Part shown: positions 7,750 through 16,880 of the stretch, one piece after another
Position numbering within the stretch: position 1 is the first letter of the stretch
Layout: the number at the start of each line of letters is the position of its first letter
Source of the DNA: Paenibacillus phytorum
Lineage (GTDB): Bacteria; Bacillota; Bacilli; Paenibacillales; NBRC-103111
Reading direction: 5' to 3'
DNA length: 64,000 nt
NCBI RefSeq assembly: GCF_013141715.1
Contig: NZ_WHOA01000165.1
Coordinates: 1-64,000, forward strand
Program-made: the position numbers and the translations under genes
The notes under the pieces: generated by a model
Told to the model about the DNA's origin: nothing
The model's database searches: none
The model's input: only the letters and a program-made list of their open reading frames with translations

Positions 7750-9387
7750 TTATTTTTTGACCTTATCATTCTGCAGCTTCAGAATCGACTCGTAGTCGCC
7801 CATTTTCTTGATCGTCGCTTGGAATTTGTCCCAATCGGCGAAGCTCATCTCACCTTTAATGAATTTGACGGACGATTCTTTTACGTACGTTTTGATAGGC
7901 GTCATCGTATTGGCGATACGATCGTTATCATCCTTCGTCAACATGATCTTCGGTGCTCGGTCCATCGGGGCGATCGATTCTTTGCCGCCGTATTTGTCAG
8001 ACGCCATATAATAGTTTTCCATCTGCGCTTTACCGCTGTTATAGAAGAGCACATCCGGAACCGAGGTGTACACGGCAATCCGCTCTTGCGGCGTAAACAC
8101 GATGCCCGGGCGGGTGCGCATCGATGCCGATACACCCATCTTCGCCAGTTCGCCTACGAAGTCTGCCGAGCTTTTCAATGCTGGCAGGTACTGTTTCTTG
8201 CCATCCTTCATTTCGTATGATTTGCCTTCGATTCCCCACATTAAGAGATCGATCATTTTGTCGTTGTATTGATAATCAACCAGCTTCACGAGCTGCTCCG
8301 GGTTTTTGGCTTTTGCCGAAATAACGAGGCCATAGCCGTTATTTAGCCCTTTTCCTTTCGGGTCGCTTCCGTATTTCCATGATTTCCCGTATTTCGGGTT
8401 ATCAGCGAGCATCGAAAGCGCCCATTTGACGCCAGCTTCTTTATTCGCATTGAAGTCCGCCACATAACCGGACCAGATCAGCGGGTACATGAACGATTTG
8501 CCGGTCGACGCCTTCGGCTTCGCCTGATCCATCTCATCCGACCAGTAAGCCGGATCGAGCAGCTTCTCCGTATACAATTTGTTCAGGAAAACCAGTGACT
8601 CCTTGTACGCTTCTTCCGTCGGCCCGTATACGTACTGTTTGCCGTTCCAGTAAATTTCGCCGTTCGTATGGTTCGCGTTCAAAATGCCGTCGTAACCCAA
8701 ATACTGTTCGCTCTGCGCGACCGGATAAGAGTCAGGGTAAAGCGTTTTCAACTTTTTGGCTGCATCGTACATTTCGTCCAGCGTAGTCGGCACCTTGATG
8801 TTGTTTTTCTCGAAAACGTCTAGGCGGTATGCTGCTGCGTATTGGCTGGGCTCGATATCCGACGGATTCGAGAAGCCGTCGTAGAACGCGAAAAGTTGCT
8901 TGTTTTTATTCATCAAATATTGCTCGTAGTTATCTGTGGCGGTGATGAACTGCTTGTAGTTGGGCATTTTGTCCATGTACTTGGAAAGGTCCAGGAACAA
9001 GCCCTGCTCGCCATATTTAATGATGTTATCCTGAGTGCGCACGAGCATGATATCCGGAATGTCACCGCTCGTCAGCATCACCTGCGTTTTCTCTTTGTAC
9101 TCGCCCCAAGGGATACGCGTCCACTCAATCGTCACTTTGGCTCCCAAGTACTTCTCGATCTCCTTCTCGAACTCCTGCTGCACGAGCGTACCCGTCGCGT
9201 CGCCGCCAAAATGCGGGATAACGACCTTCAGCTTCAGTTCCTTCACATCAGCACCAACCTTGCTGCCGGAATCGCTTGCCAACGGCGACGCCGACGAACC
9301 AGCTTTACCCGAATCGCTTACGCAACCGCTTAAGAACACTGTTGATACGAGGATAGTTGAAACTAACATCGTCATTGATTTTTTCAC
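7750..9387 (-). CDS. Solute-binding lipoprotein of carbohydrate ABC importer (cluster 1)
   Basis: A 545-residue LplA-like binding protein. Signal peptide with lipobox LSGC (Cys about residue 22), so it is a lipoprotein on the outer face of the membrane. A GTG at 9387 is the start: AGGGGG lies seven bases upstream, and the ATG just before it is out of frame and followed at once by a stop. It lies between the LplC-type permease and the GH95 gene in the same operon, which points to a fucosylated or related oligosaccharide as ligand (inference). Its length exceeds classic maltose-type binding proteins and matches the LplA/YtcQ group. Confidence 0.85.
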   Translation of the reverse strand: MKKSMTMLVSTILVSTVFLSGCVSDSGKAGSSASPLASDSGSKVGADVKELKLKVVIPHFGGDATGTLVQQEFEKEIEKYLGAKVTIEWTRIPWGEYKEKTQVMLTSGDIPDIMLVRTQDNIIKYGEQGLFLDLSKYMDKMPNYKQFITATDNYEQYLMNKNKQLFAFYDGFSNPSDIEPSQYAAAYRLDVFEKNNIKVPTTLDEMYDAAKKLKTLYPDSYPVAQSEQYLGYDGILNANHTNGEIYWNGKQYVYGPTEEAYKESLVFLNKLYTEKLLDPAYWSDEMDQAKPKASTGKSFMYPLIWSGYVADFNANKEAGVKWALSMLADNPKYGKSWKYGSDPKGKGLNNGYGLVISAKAKNPEQLVKLVDYQYNDKMIDLLMWGIEGKSYEMKDGKKQYLPALKSSADFVGELAKMGVSASMRTRPGIVFTPQERIAVYTSVPDVLFYNSGKAQMENYYMASDKYGGKESIAPMDRAPKIMLTKDDNDRIANTMTPIKTYVKESSVKFIKGEMSFADWDKFQATIKKMGDYESILKLQNDKVKK

Positions 9388-9474
9388 ATGAATTCCCCCT
9401 ATGATTTGATGAAAATGGTTCCATATCTCAAGACTTTCCCCAACCGCGTGATCGGGAGATGCCTGTAAGATCTA

Positions 9475-10365
9475 CTACCCTTTGATCGAGCCGAGCATAA
9501 CGCCCTTGATGAAATACTTTTGCACAAAAGGATACATACACAGAATCGGTGCCATCGTGATGACGATCGCCGCCATCTGGATATTTTTCGGGTTGATTTG
9601 TCGGTTCTGGATCATATCCCTCACCTGCCCGCTTTGCCCTTCCTGCTGGGTAAAGATGATGCTGCGCAAAAACATTTGCAGTGGATACTTGTGCTCATCT
9701 TTCAAATAAATAAGCGCATTAAACCATTCATTCCAATGCGCCACGATCGTAAATAGCGCGAAGGTGGCGAGCAGCGCCTTGGACAGAGGCAAATAGATGC
9801 GGAAAAGCACGGTCAAATCGTTGGCGCCGTCCATATAAGCCGACTCTCGAAGCTCGGACGGGATGTTTTGAAAAAACGTTCGAAAGATGATGACGTTATA
9901 CGCGCTGATGCAGCCGGGAACGACCATGACCCAGAACGTATTTAGCAAGTGCAGCTCTTTCATGATCAAGTAAGTCGGGATCATCCCGCCGCTGAAAAAC
10001 ATCGTAATCGCCAGAAAAATGGTGATTGCCTTCTTCAATCGGAAATCAGAAACCGTAAGCGGATAAGCCATCAACGACGTCAGGAAAAGCGTCAACAGAG
10101 TGCCCGCTACAGCATATAGCACCGTATTTTTATAGCTGATATAGAGCATCGGGTTATCGAAAATGACCCCATACCCTTTGACATTGAACCCTTTCGGGTA
10201 CCACGAAACTTGCCCGAGCGAAATAAAATCCGCGTTGCTGAACGAAATCGCGATGACATTGAGCAGCGGATAAACCGTAACCACCACAAGCAGCAGCATA
10301 AACCCGTAATTGGCTGCGTCGAACAAGCGCGATCCTACATTTTGTTTGTAATGCAAACGTCTCAC
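9475..10365 (-). CDS. Carbohydrate ABC importer permease, LplC/YtcP type (cluster 1)
   Basis: A 296-residue inner-membrane permease with six predicted helices. The cytoplasmic EAA-like loop is SELRESAYMDGANDLTVLF, and the protein ends YFIKGVMLGSIKG, a hallmark of this subfamily. The start is probably GTG at 10365, directly after the stop of the LplB-type gene (10370); an alternative TTG three codons on has better ribosome-site spacing. It pairs with the 10370-11329 permease; no ATPase gene is present in the cluster. Confidence 0.88.
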   Translation of the reverse strand: MRRLHYKQNVGSRLFDAANYGFMLLLVVVTVYPLLNVIAISFSNADFISLGQVSWYPKGFNVKGYGVIFDNPMLYISYKNTVLYAVAGTLLTLFLTSLMAYPLTVSDFRLKKAITIFLAITMFFSGGMIPTYLIMKELHLLNTFWVMVVPGCISAYNVIIFRTFFQNIPSELRESAYMDGANDLTVLFRIYLPLSKALLATFALFTIVAHWNEWFNALIYLKDEHKYPLQMFLRSIIFTQQEGQSGQVRDMIQNRQINPKNIQMAAIVITMAPILCMYPFVQKYFIKGVMLGSIKG

Positions 10366-10369
10366 CTAC

Positions 10370-11329
10370 CTACCATAAACTCGTTTCCGAAAATTTGCGG
10401 GACATGCGGTTGGTCATCAGGACAAACAGGAACGACACCACGGAAAGCATCAAGCCGACGGCTGCGCCATATTCGAAACGTCCGCCTTCCAAGCCGACCC
10501 GGTATACATACGTGCCGATGACGTCGGCTTTTTCGTATGTGCTGGGGTTGTACATGAGCAGTACCTTCATGAAATCGGTGCCAAGGATGCCGCCTACAGA
10601 CAATATGAACAATATTATTGTCGTCGGCAAAATAGTCGGAATGGAAATGTGCTTCGTCTTCTGCCACCGGTTCGCTCCGTCGATGGAGGCGACGTCGTAC
10701 AAGGTCGGATCAGCATTGCTGAGCGCAGCCAAGTAAAGAATCGTTCCCCAACCAATGCCCTGCCAAATACCAGAACCCACGAACAACGTCCGGAAATAAG
10801 AGGGCTCCGTCAGATAATTAATCGGCTCCATGCCGAACAACCCGGTAATCGAATTAAACAAGCCATCAAGCGACGTAAACTCCTTAATCATCCCGATGAT
10901 GATAACAGTAGAGATGAAATGCGGGAAATACGAAACCGTTTGCAAGAATTTCCTGAAAGCGAGCGCCCGAATTTCATTAAGCAGGAGTGCCATGATGATC
11001 GGCGCCGGAAACCCGAACACGAGTCCGTAAATGCCGAGCACTAGCGTATTTTTGACGGTTCGCAGAGCCATCGGATTGTTCAGAAATTCTTTGAAATATT
11101 TGAATCCGACCCAATCGCTTCCCCAAATGCCTTTAGCCACGTTGTAATCTTTGAATGCGATCAGCACCCCGTACATCGGAAAATAGGCAAATATAAGCAC
11201 AATCAAAAAGCCGGGCAGCACCATCAAGTACAAATACTTATGACGCCAATAGTCACGTAAAAAGCGGCTCTGTCCGCTTGTGCCGGGACGCGCTTCATGC
11301 GTTATGTTGGCTGATACCGGCTGATTCAT
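10370..11329 (-). CDS. Carbohydrate ABC importer permease, LplB/YteP type (cluster 1)
   Basis: A 319-residue permease. A cytoplasmic N-terminal tail precedes the first helix (YLYLMVLPGFLIVLIFAYFP); the EAA-like loop is LYDVASIDGANRWQKTKH; it ends with the subfamily tail ANRMSRKFSETSLW-like (TNRMSRKFSETSLW). I chose ATG 11329 behind GGAGGG rather than 25 codons of upstream open frame, which overlap a strong leader hairpin. It is the first gene of cluster 1. Confidence 0.88.
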   Translation of the reverse strand: MNQPVSANITHEARPGTSGQSRFLRDYWRHKYLYLMVLPGFLIVLIFAYFPMYGVLIAFKDYNVAKGIWGSDWVGFKYFKEFLNNPMALRTVKNTLVLGIYGLVFGFPAPIIMALLLNEIRALAFRKFLQTVSYFPHFISTVIIIGMIKEFTSLDGLFNSITGLFGMEPINYLTEPSYFRTLFVGSGIWQGIGWGTILYLAALSNADPTLYDVASIDGANRWQKTKHISIPTILPTTIILFILSVGGILGTDFMKVLLMYNPSTYEKADVIGTYVYRVGLEGGRFEYGAAVGLMLSVVSFLFVLMTNRMSRKFSETSLW

Positions 11330-11349
11330 GAGGCAATCGCCCTCCTTTC

Positions 11350-11393
11350 GTTTAAAAAGCCAACCTGTACCGGGGCCCCGGATGGAACAGGTT
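11350..11393 (-). promoter_or_regulatory. Leader hairpin with T-run upstream of cluster 1 (candidate attenuator)
   Basis: In the 5' leader, AACCTGT (minus strand, 11387-11393) pairs with ACAGGTT (11362-11368) and encloses the self-complementary CCGGGGCCCCGG (11370-11381). The stem is followed on the minus strand by GGCTTTTT, then after a few bases by the GGAGGG ribosome site of the first permease gene. This resembles an intrinsic terminator placed before the operon, so readthrough control is possible. No T-box, riboswitch or protein-binding consensus was recognised. Confidence 0.45.
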
Positions 11394-11553
11394 CTAGATC
11401 TCATCGCAAAGTACCCGAATTGGAAATGACTTCGCTTAATATGTCCGCCATGTAACCAACGATAGACGACACATATTATCCGTGCAATGGATAAATCATT
11501 AGATCATCACCATTTCGTTAGGTTTGACGATATAAAATTTGTTAGTAACACAT

Positions 11554-11595
11554 AAAGGAAGCAGCATACCGTTCTAGCGGCAAGCTGCTTCCTTT
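11554..11595. terminator. Hairpin between cluster 2 remnant and cluster 1
   Basis: AAAGGAAGCAGC (11554-11565) and GCTGCTTCCTTT (11584-11595) form a perfect 12-bp stem. T-rich sequence is present on both sides but is short. It lies in the 250-base gap 11405-11653 between the dockerin-like fragment and the cluster 1 leader, and probably stops leftward readthrough from cluster 2. Nothing else is evident in that gap. Confidence 0.6.
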
Positions 11596-11653
11596 GTTGT
11601 ACTTATATTGTGGAATGCTTGTTAACCGATCCTGATGATTTGAAGGGTATCCG

Positions 11654-11785
11654 CTATTCCGTTATTTTCGACGCAATCGCCGCAAGGTCCATGATGTCAA
11701 TTTTGTTGTTGCCGTTCGTATCAAACGCTTTAATTTGCTGCCAATTCGGATCGGCTGATGTTTTTCCGTAATTGACCGCAAAAAT
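11654..11785 (-). pseudogene. Orphan dockerin-like C-terminal fragment
   Basis: About 40 codons ending at 11654 read VNYGKTSADPNWQQIKAFD followed by the calcium-loop motif DTNGNNKIDIMDLAAIASKI. This is the second half of a type I dockerin-like repeat pair as found at the ends of large Paenibacillus secreted enzymes; the first calcium loop is missing. The longer open frame upstream (to 11854) runs through a terminator and gives no homologous-looking sequence, so I treat this as a remnant of another protein's tail lying behind the GH101 gene. Confidence 0.6.
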
Positions 11786-11835
11786 CATTGTTATATATAC
11801 AATTGGTACGCTACAAAGTGTTAATTTCAAATCAA

Positions 11836-11868
11836 AAGAAAAGTCGCCCAACAAAAGGACGACTTCTC
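11836..11868 (-). terminator. Intrinsic terminator of the GH101 gene
   Basis: Leftward hairpin AAGTCGTCC / GGGCGACTT (11841-11865, one bulge) followed by TTTTCTTTTG, immediately after the stop codon at 11876. Confidence 0.75.
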
Positions 11869-11875
11869 TCTAATC

Positions 11876-14800
11876 TTATTGTGTTGACCATAGTTTGATC
11901 AATGCATTTGCATCTGCATTAAGAATGGCTTTTACATTGCTGTCTACATCTTTTCCTAAAGCTGGATTGTTAAGATGTTTCACAAAGTCCTGCATGTGCT
12001 TTGCAGCCTGATCTCGCCGGTTTTTATCAAGTTGATGCTGCGCTTGACTGAGGGCATTGCTCAGTTGTGATGTTAATGCGTTGCTAAGCAGCGATTGATA
12101 GCGGTTAAGCAACGCATTCATTGCATTTATGCTGGACGTCACATTGAATTGGAAATTCCTTTGAAGCCTATTTCCAGCCATATCTTCAACAACGATAGCT
12201 GCTGAATAGCTGCCAACCTTTCCAGTTAAATCTATGACGATGCTTGTTCCCTTAGTTAGATCTACCGCATATACAGCGTCGCTGACACTGATCTGGGCAG
12301 AAGCTACACCTGATAGATGATCAGACACCTGAAAGGTTAAAGGCAGATTGTCATCGAAGGAGTCACCCTCCTTTAATTCCTTCCCAATAATCATAAATTT
12401 AATGTCAGGAAGTGTAGTATCGACTTTTACAGTCTGCTGCTTGGCATCTTCAACATTTCCTGCCCGATCCGCTGAGCGATACTGAATGGTATATGTTCCG
12501 TCTTGTGGCAGCGAAAACGCTCCGTAATAATCCGTCCAATCCCCATTCTCACTTAGTTTGTACTGAGTCTTCTCTACGCCGGACATATCATCCGTTGCAT
12601 GCAGTGTTACTGCATGACTGTTGTACCATCCATTGTTAGTTGTTCCTGCAACAACAAGTTCGGTAACCGGCTTCGTTTGATCTAATAATATCGATACCGA
12701 AACTGCATTAGAGTGAGCGCTCTCCACGCCGTATACGGTCTGGGTAACCGTATATCCTGCGCCTGCCGGTACACCGGTAAATTGGTCTGCCGCCGTGCCT
12801 GTCGCTGTTAGCGACGCAATTGCTAGGTTCAAGCTGTCATAGAGCTTCAAGATCGCCCCTAGGACCGCGTTCTGAACGGTAACGGTTCCCGCACCCCCGG
12901 CAATCGCCAATGCAGGAAGAGAATCTTTAAACACATTGATTTCAGCTGCAGACGCCCAACCATTGTGTCCATTCGTTGCTTCCAACTTGACAAATGCTGC
13001 GCTTGTCGATGTAAACACAATGCTTTTCTCCTTGCCGTCTGTAGCCCATGTTCCGCTTGTTACTTTTGTAAAATGAATTCCGTCCGTGCTCGTATACAAA
13101 TTGTAATTCATAATCATCCCGTTTTTTCCACCGTCTTGCCTTGGAAGATATTTAATTTGGTTGATGTTATAAGTACCACCAAGATTCAATGTAATGGATT
13201 GCGGAAACTGGTTGGGATTATCCCACCTGGTATGCCAAATCGTTGACTCATCATCGTCGATTGCATTGGATGGGCCATTATCTTCATTTTCTGTTTCCGC
13301 ATCAGTAGCCGTTGCAGTCATCTGCGAATGAGGAATCTTGTTAGGATCGCTAGTAGACTGATCCGACGGAATATTCTGGCTCGGATCCCCTCCAAGCGTA
13401 ATAACCAGATCATCCATGACGAAATCTGTAGCGCCCGCCTTTTTCTTAATTCCGAACCAAGATTGGCCAGATGATGACGCTACGAAAGCTGCCTTGAATG
13501 TTTCTGGCGAAGTGGCTTCCTTTAATGTAGTGGTCGATTGTATCGTAGTACTGTCGCCAATTACGAAAGCATAATCTGATGCTGCGCTTTCATATTTAAA
13601 CTTCACCGTATACGTCGTTCCAGGGATGAACCTTACCATCTGCGGAATGGTCTGGTATAGCAGTCCCGAAGATTCCTTATACGCTTTAAGTGAATAATTT
13701 CCGCTTATTACGTCGTCAATTGCCTTCCCGTTCCAGCCTTTTTGTGTATACGGAGCGTGAAGCTCTGACAGATGTGTTCTCGGGTCGTTCGTCCCTCCAG
13801 CTGGGCCTTTAACAAACGGGTACCATCCTTGGAGTGCATGTTCGAAATCTTGAACGAAGTAGGCTCCATCCGGATTCGGCGTCTTGACCGTTTTCCCGAT
13901 ACGCACGTCGTCAAAGGTAACAGTCGAAGTGCCGCTGTCTGCTTTTAAATATAACGTCGCTGTTGTGGACCCTGCAGGGACATCGAAGAACAAGTACATC
14001 CGCTGCATATTCGTATCGCGTTTAGAATCGGCTTGAATATAGTTGCTCCATAGCGAGCTGTCTGCATAATTACTGACTTCTGGCCCACCGTAATTATTAA
14101 CGCCGATGTACGCTTTACGTCCGTTGCTTGTGGACACATAAACGGATGCAAAATACGTTCCTTCCGAAAGGCCGGTGATTTGCTGACTTACGGTCGCACC
14201 GCTGCCAATCTTAAGTTCATATTGACCGCTAGGGTTACGCTCAACCGAGGTGTCGCTCCCAGCAACTGTCCAGGCATTCAAGTTTCCACTGTTGAATCCC
14301 GGGTCCTTAACCTGTGTGCCCTCACCCCAGTTGACAGTAGGGTTAGCCGCTGCAGCTCCCTTGTAAACGACGTAGGGGGTTTTTGCAATTGCATTTATCG
14401 CAATCTGGTTATTAGAAACAGGCAGATCGCTAATCAATTGTTTTCCTTGATCTGTAAGCTGATAAAGCTTGACGGTTTGCAAACCTGCCCAGCTGGACGG
14501 CAATGTCCACGTCGTATTTCCGCCGTCTGCATTCCAGTGATAAAGTTTATCTTCTGTTGCAGGGCTCCAGGGCAGAAGATATTTATTGCCGCTAAGCAAT
14601 GTTATACCGTCCTTCGTTACAACTCTCGACCCGCTTGCATTGCTCACGTTTACGTTATTTTCAAAATTGATCGTATCGCCGGTCCACTTCATAATTTTGA
14701 AATGCTGCATGTATTTGGTAGGCAAATTCGTCCCAAAGGTAACTTCAATGGCTTTATCGTAATCTCTATTCCCTTGCCAGCCTTCAAAGTCCGTTACTTC

Positions 14801-16480
14801 TGCACCACCCAATAGCGCATTCCGCGCAATCCATGTATCCTTCTGGTGGTTGCGGATAAATCTTGCGATCTGGCTATTGAAGCCCTTGATCGTAGACCCT
14901 CCGTAGTTGTAGTCAACCGCCCAGTGATACCAGACTGAATCATTTTCAAGAACATCCGGAAACTCCGTTGTCGTCGTCCAGCCTAACGAATTGATCTCAC
15001 GTTCCAGCTTCCGTCCGTTCCACGCCTTTTCAAACCATGCATCCACATACATGAAGTCAAGGCTTGGCACGGCATTTTTTAGCAGCTGCAAGCGGCTCAG
15101 CCTGTTGTTAGACGTACCTTCGTAGCGCATCTGGGTAGGATTGAGGTCATACGCTGGATCCAACCAGTCCCATCCAGGATGATTAACATCTCCCAACGTA
15201 TCGGAAAATACACTTGATTCAGGCTGCAACCCGGTAGCTCCGATATGAACGCCTACAAATCCGTTGTATTGATGTGCGGCACTGGCCATCTGTTCCAAAT
15301 CGGCAGCTCCGCCCTGACGTTTGCCAACATAGCGATAATCAAATTGATTCTGGTCGTGCCCTTCCCCCTGGTAGCCCTTATGCTCAATCCATTGTCCCAA
15401 CCCATCCGTATTCAGGTATATCCTCTTGGTTTCATCCAATGTTTTCAAGAACGGATTGGTGGCTTCACTGGCAAAGTTCATGGGAATACGGAACACGGCT
15501 AGGTCCGGTACGCGGTCAGAGCCCACCGGGACGTTCATGATACTCCTAAAAGCGATTGCCCCGTCCTGCCAGTCGACTGTTCCGTCACTGTTGGCATCGG
15601 GCGTAATTGCTACCTTTGCGCTTGGCAGCGGTTCCGGCGATACCGATCCGCTGACGCTGCAAATCCATGGATAGCTCCAAAGGCCTGTTCTGTAGTAGCT
15701 TCCCTTGTTTACCGTCTGCTTCAGAATGCGCTCGTTATTGTTATCTATAGAGTAATCGGCAACAGCATTTGTCCATATGCTTCCTGCAAGCTGGTTTGTG
15801 TTTACAATCCCATACAGGTAATTTACAGGTGAACTATCTGTAGACGGAGCGCCTGTAACCGATTTAAAAGTGTCGCCAGAACCGCTTACAGCCGTATACA
15901 TGCGAGACCCTGCGAATGCCGCTCCGCTTTCTGTGCTCCTTACCGAGAGCAGATTCAAGTTCGGGATTTCCAGTTTAGAAACCTTTGTCGAACCATTTTC
16001 AACTATATTCGTAACTTGATATAGAAGGGTATTCTCCACAACCTGCAGTGTCATGTCGACCTCGACACCAATGGAAGAAATTTCAAGCTTATAATTGGCT
16101 GTGTCCGAAGTTGAAGAAAGCTCATAGGTTACTGTAGGTGTATATGGGATATCATTAATCTTGATTTGGGACATAGCATCTTCCTGACCATACATCACTG
16201 CACCGCTCGCTAACCATTGATACTGAATGACACTTGGAAAATTCTTGTTCACCGTTACGCTCATTACCTTAGAAGAAATGACTTTTGTATTCGACGGTTC
16301 CGTTTGCGGTTCCGTCACGGTTTGATTTTGGCTATTTGGGGAAGCTTCAACCCCAGATGTAGCGCTTTCATTTCCAGTCGGAGAAGAAGCAAGCGCCGTA
16401 GACCACGATAAAAGCAGCTGCAGCGTTAAAAAAGTAGCGAAGAGTTTTCCCAAGCGTTTTCTTTGTTTAGCTTTAACCAT
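11876..16480 (-). CDS. Secreted endo-alpha-N-acetylgalactosaminidase, glycoside hydrolase family 101
   Basis: A 1534-residue exported enzyme expected to release Gal-beta-1,3-GalNAc from Ser/Thr of mucin-type glycoproteins. Order: signal peptide (1-about 33), N-terminal beta domains, GH101 barrel containing DWQDGAIAFRSIMN, HTDGLGQ-like NTDGLGQWIEHKGYQGEGH, the nucleophile block FMYVDAW (Asp480) and acid/base block TTTEFPD (Glu506), then carbohydrate-binding beta-sandwiches including an F5/8-type (CBM32-like) domain (WHTRWDN...), an Ig-like module with DDMSGVEKTQYKLSENG, and a helical FIMAH-like tail (ALSQAQHQLDKNRRDQAAKH). ATG 16480 has AAAGGATG upstream; 14 extra upstream codons lack a ribosome site. 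It closes cluster 2 but probably has its own leader. Unusual for a presumably soil organism; the assignment to GH101 is firm, activity is not tested. Confidence 0.9.
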   Translation of the reverse strand: MVKAKQRKRLGKLFATFLTLQLLLSWSTALASSPTGNESATSGVEASPNSQNQTVTEPQTEPSNTKVISSKVMSVTVNKNFPSVIQYQWLASGAVMYGQEDAMSQIKINDIPYTPTVTYELSSTSDTANYKLEISSIGVEVDMTLQVVENTLLYQVTNIVENGSTKVSKLEIPNLNLLSVRSTESGAAFAGSRMYTAVSGSGDTFKSVTGAPSTDSSPVNYLYGIVNTNQLAGSIWTNAVADYSIDNNNERILKQTVNKGSYYRTGLWSYPWICSVSGSVSPEPLPSAKVAITPDANSDGTVDWQDGAIAFRSIMNVPVGSDRVPDLAVFRIPMNFASEATNPFLKTLDETKRIYLNTDGLGQWIEHKGYQGEGHDQNQFDYRYVGKRQGGAADLEQMASAAHQYNGFVGVHIGATGLQPESSVFSDTLGDVNHPGWDWLDPAYDLNPTQMRYEGTSNNRLSRLQLLKNAVPSLDFMYVDAWFEKAWNGRKLEREINSLGWTTTTEFPDVLENDSVWYHWAVDYNYGGSTIKGFNSQIARFIRNHQKDTWIARNALLGGAEVTDFEGWQGNRDYDKAIEVTFGTNLPTKYMQHFKIMKWTGDTINFENNVNVSNASGSRVVTKDGITLLSGNKYLLPWSPATEDKLYHWNADGGNTTWTLPSSWAGLQTVKLYQLTDQGKQLISDLPVSNNQIAINAIAKTPYVVYKGAAAANPTVNWGEGTQVKDPGFNSGNLNAWTVAGSDTSVERNPSGQYELKIGSGATVSQQITGLSEGTYFASVYVSTSNGRKAYIGVNNYGGPEVSNYADSSLWSNYIQADSKRDTNMQRMYLFFDVPAGSTTATLYLKADSGTSTVTFDDVRIGKTVKTPNPDGAYFVQDFEHALQGWYPFVKGPAGGTNDPRTHLSELHAPYTQKGWNGKAIDDVISGNYSLKAYKESSGLLYQTIPQMVRFIPGTTYTVKFKYESAASDYAFVIGDSTTIQSTTTLKEATSPETFKAAFVASSSGQSWFGIKKKAGATDFVMDDLVITLGGDPSQNIPSDQSTSDPNKIPHSQMTATATDAETENEDNGPSNAIDDDESTIWHTRWDNPNQFPQSITLNLGGTYNINQIKYLPRQDGGKNGMIMNYNLYTSTDGIHFTKVTSGTWATDGKEKSIVFTSTSAAFVKLEATNGHNGWASAAEINVFKDSLPALAIAGGAGTVTVQNAVLGAILKLYDSLNLAIASLTATGTAADQFTGVPAGAGYTVTQTVYGVESAHSNAVSVSILLDQTKPVTELVVAGTTNNGWYNSHAVTLHATDDMSGVEKTQYKLSENGDWTDYYGAFSLPQDGTYTIQYRSADRAGNVEDAKQQTVKVDTTLPDIKFMIIGKELKEGDSFDDNLPLTFQVSDHLSGVASAQISVSDAVYAVDLTKGTSIVIDLTGKVGSYSAAIVVEDMAGNRLQRNFQFNVTSSINAMNALLNRYQSLLSNALTSQLSNALSQAQHQLDKNRRDQAAKHMQDFVKHLNNPALGKDVDSNVKAILNADANALIKLWSTQ

Positions 16481-16740
16481 AACGTTCATCCTTTCTGAAA
16501 TAAACATTTGTAAGCTTCCCACGCGATATTCCCCTCGAAGGACGTCTGTTAACCACGAATTATTTTACATATTTCGCATAGCAACACCTCTAGGTATCAT
16601 GATTAGTGTCTTGGCACTCATACATATGATAGAGCAACTGGAAGTGCATTCACATGATTTATTTTGAAGAAAAGATGATGTTTTTGGTTAAATATGCCAT
16701 TTTTAATAATAGAAAATATGGAGGGTCTTCACACTGTACA

Positions 16741-16792
16741 AAAAAAGAGCGCTGTTTGGAAGTCGCCAAACGGTACAAGAACGACCGTTTGG
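16741..16792 (-). terminator. Overlapping alternative hairpins between the regulator gene and GH101
   Basis: On the leftward RNA, CCAAACGGT (16784-16792) can pair with ACCGTTTGG (16766-16774); alternatively GTTTGG (16766-16771) pairs with CCAAAC (16754-16759), followed by AGCGCTCTTTTTT. The two hairpins share one arm and exclude each other, the second being terminator-like. It lies 90-140 bases past the regulator stop and 260 bases before the GH101 start. The rest of the 16523-16880 gap shows nothing I can identify. Simple termination is the conservative reading, attenuation the alternative. Confidence 0.5.
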
Positions 16793-16880
16793 ATGATTCC
16801 ATTAAGCACTCTGAACTAGCGTGAATAACACTCTCGATACTATTATCCAATTTCCTATGCCTTAAGAAGAATACTTTATT

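Noticed and set aside
11405..11653. Riboswitch or T-box leader before cluster 1
   Set aside because: Only simple hairpins are visible; no known aptamer core or T-box (TGGNACCGCG-like) sequence was found.
14180..14815. Rightward 211-codon open frame inside GH101
   Set aside because: Antisense to a conserved catalytic region, with composition typical of reverse-strand shadows.
16659..16850. Leftward 63-codon frame between the regulator and GH101 genes
   Set aside because: No ribosome site, and it runs through the hairpin pair at 16741-16792; composition is not protein-like.
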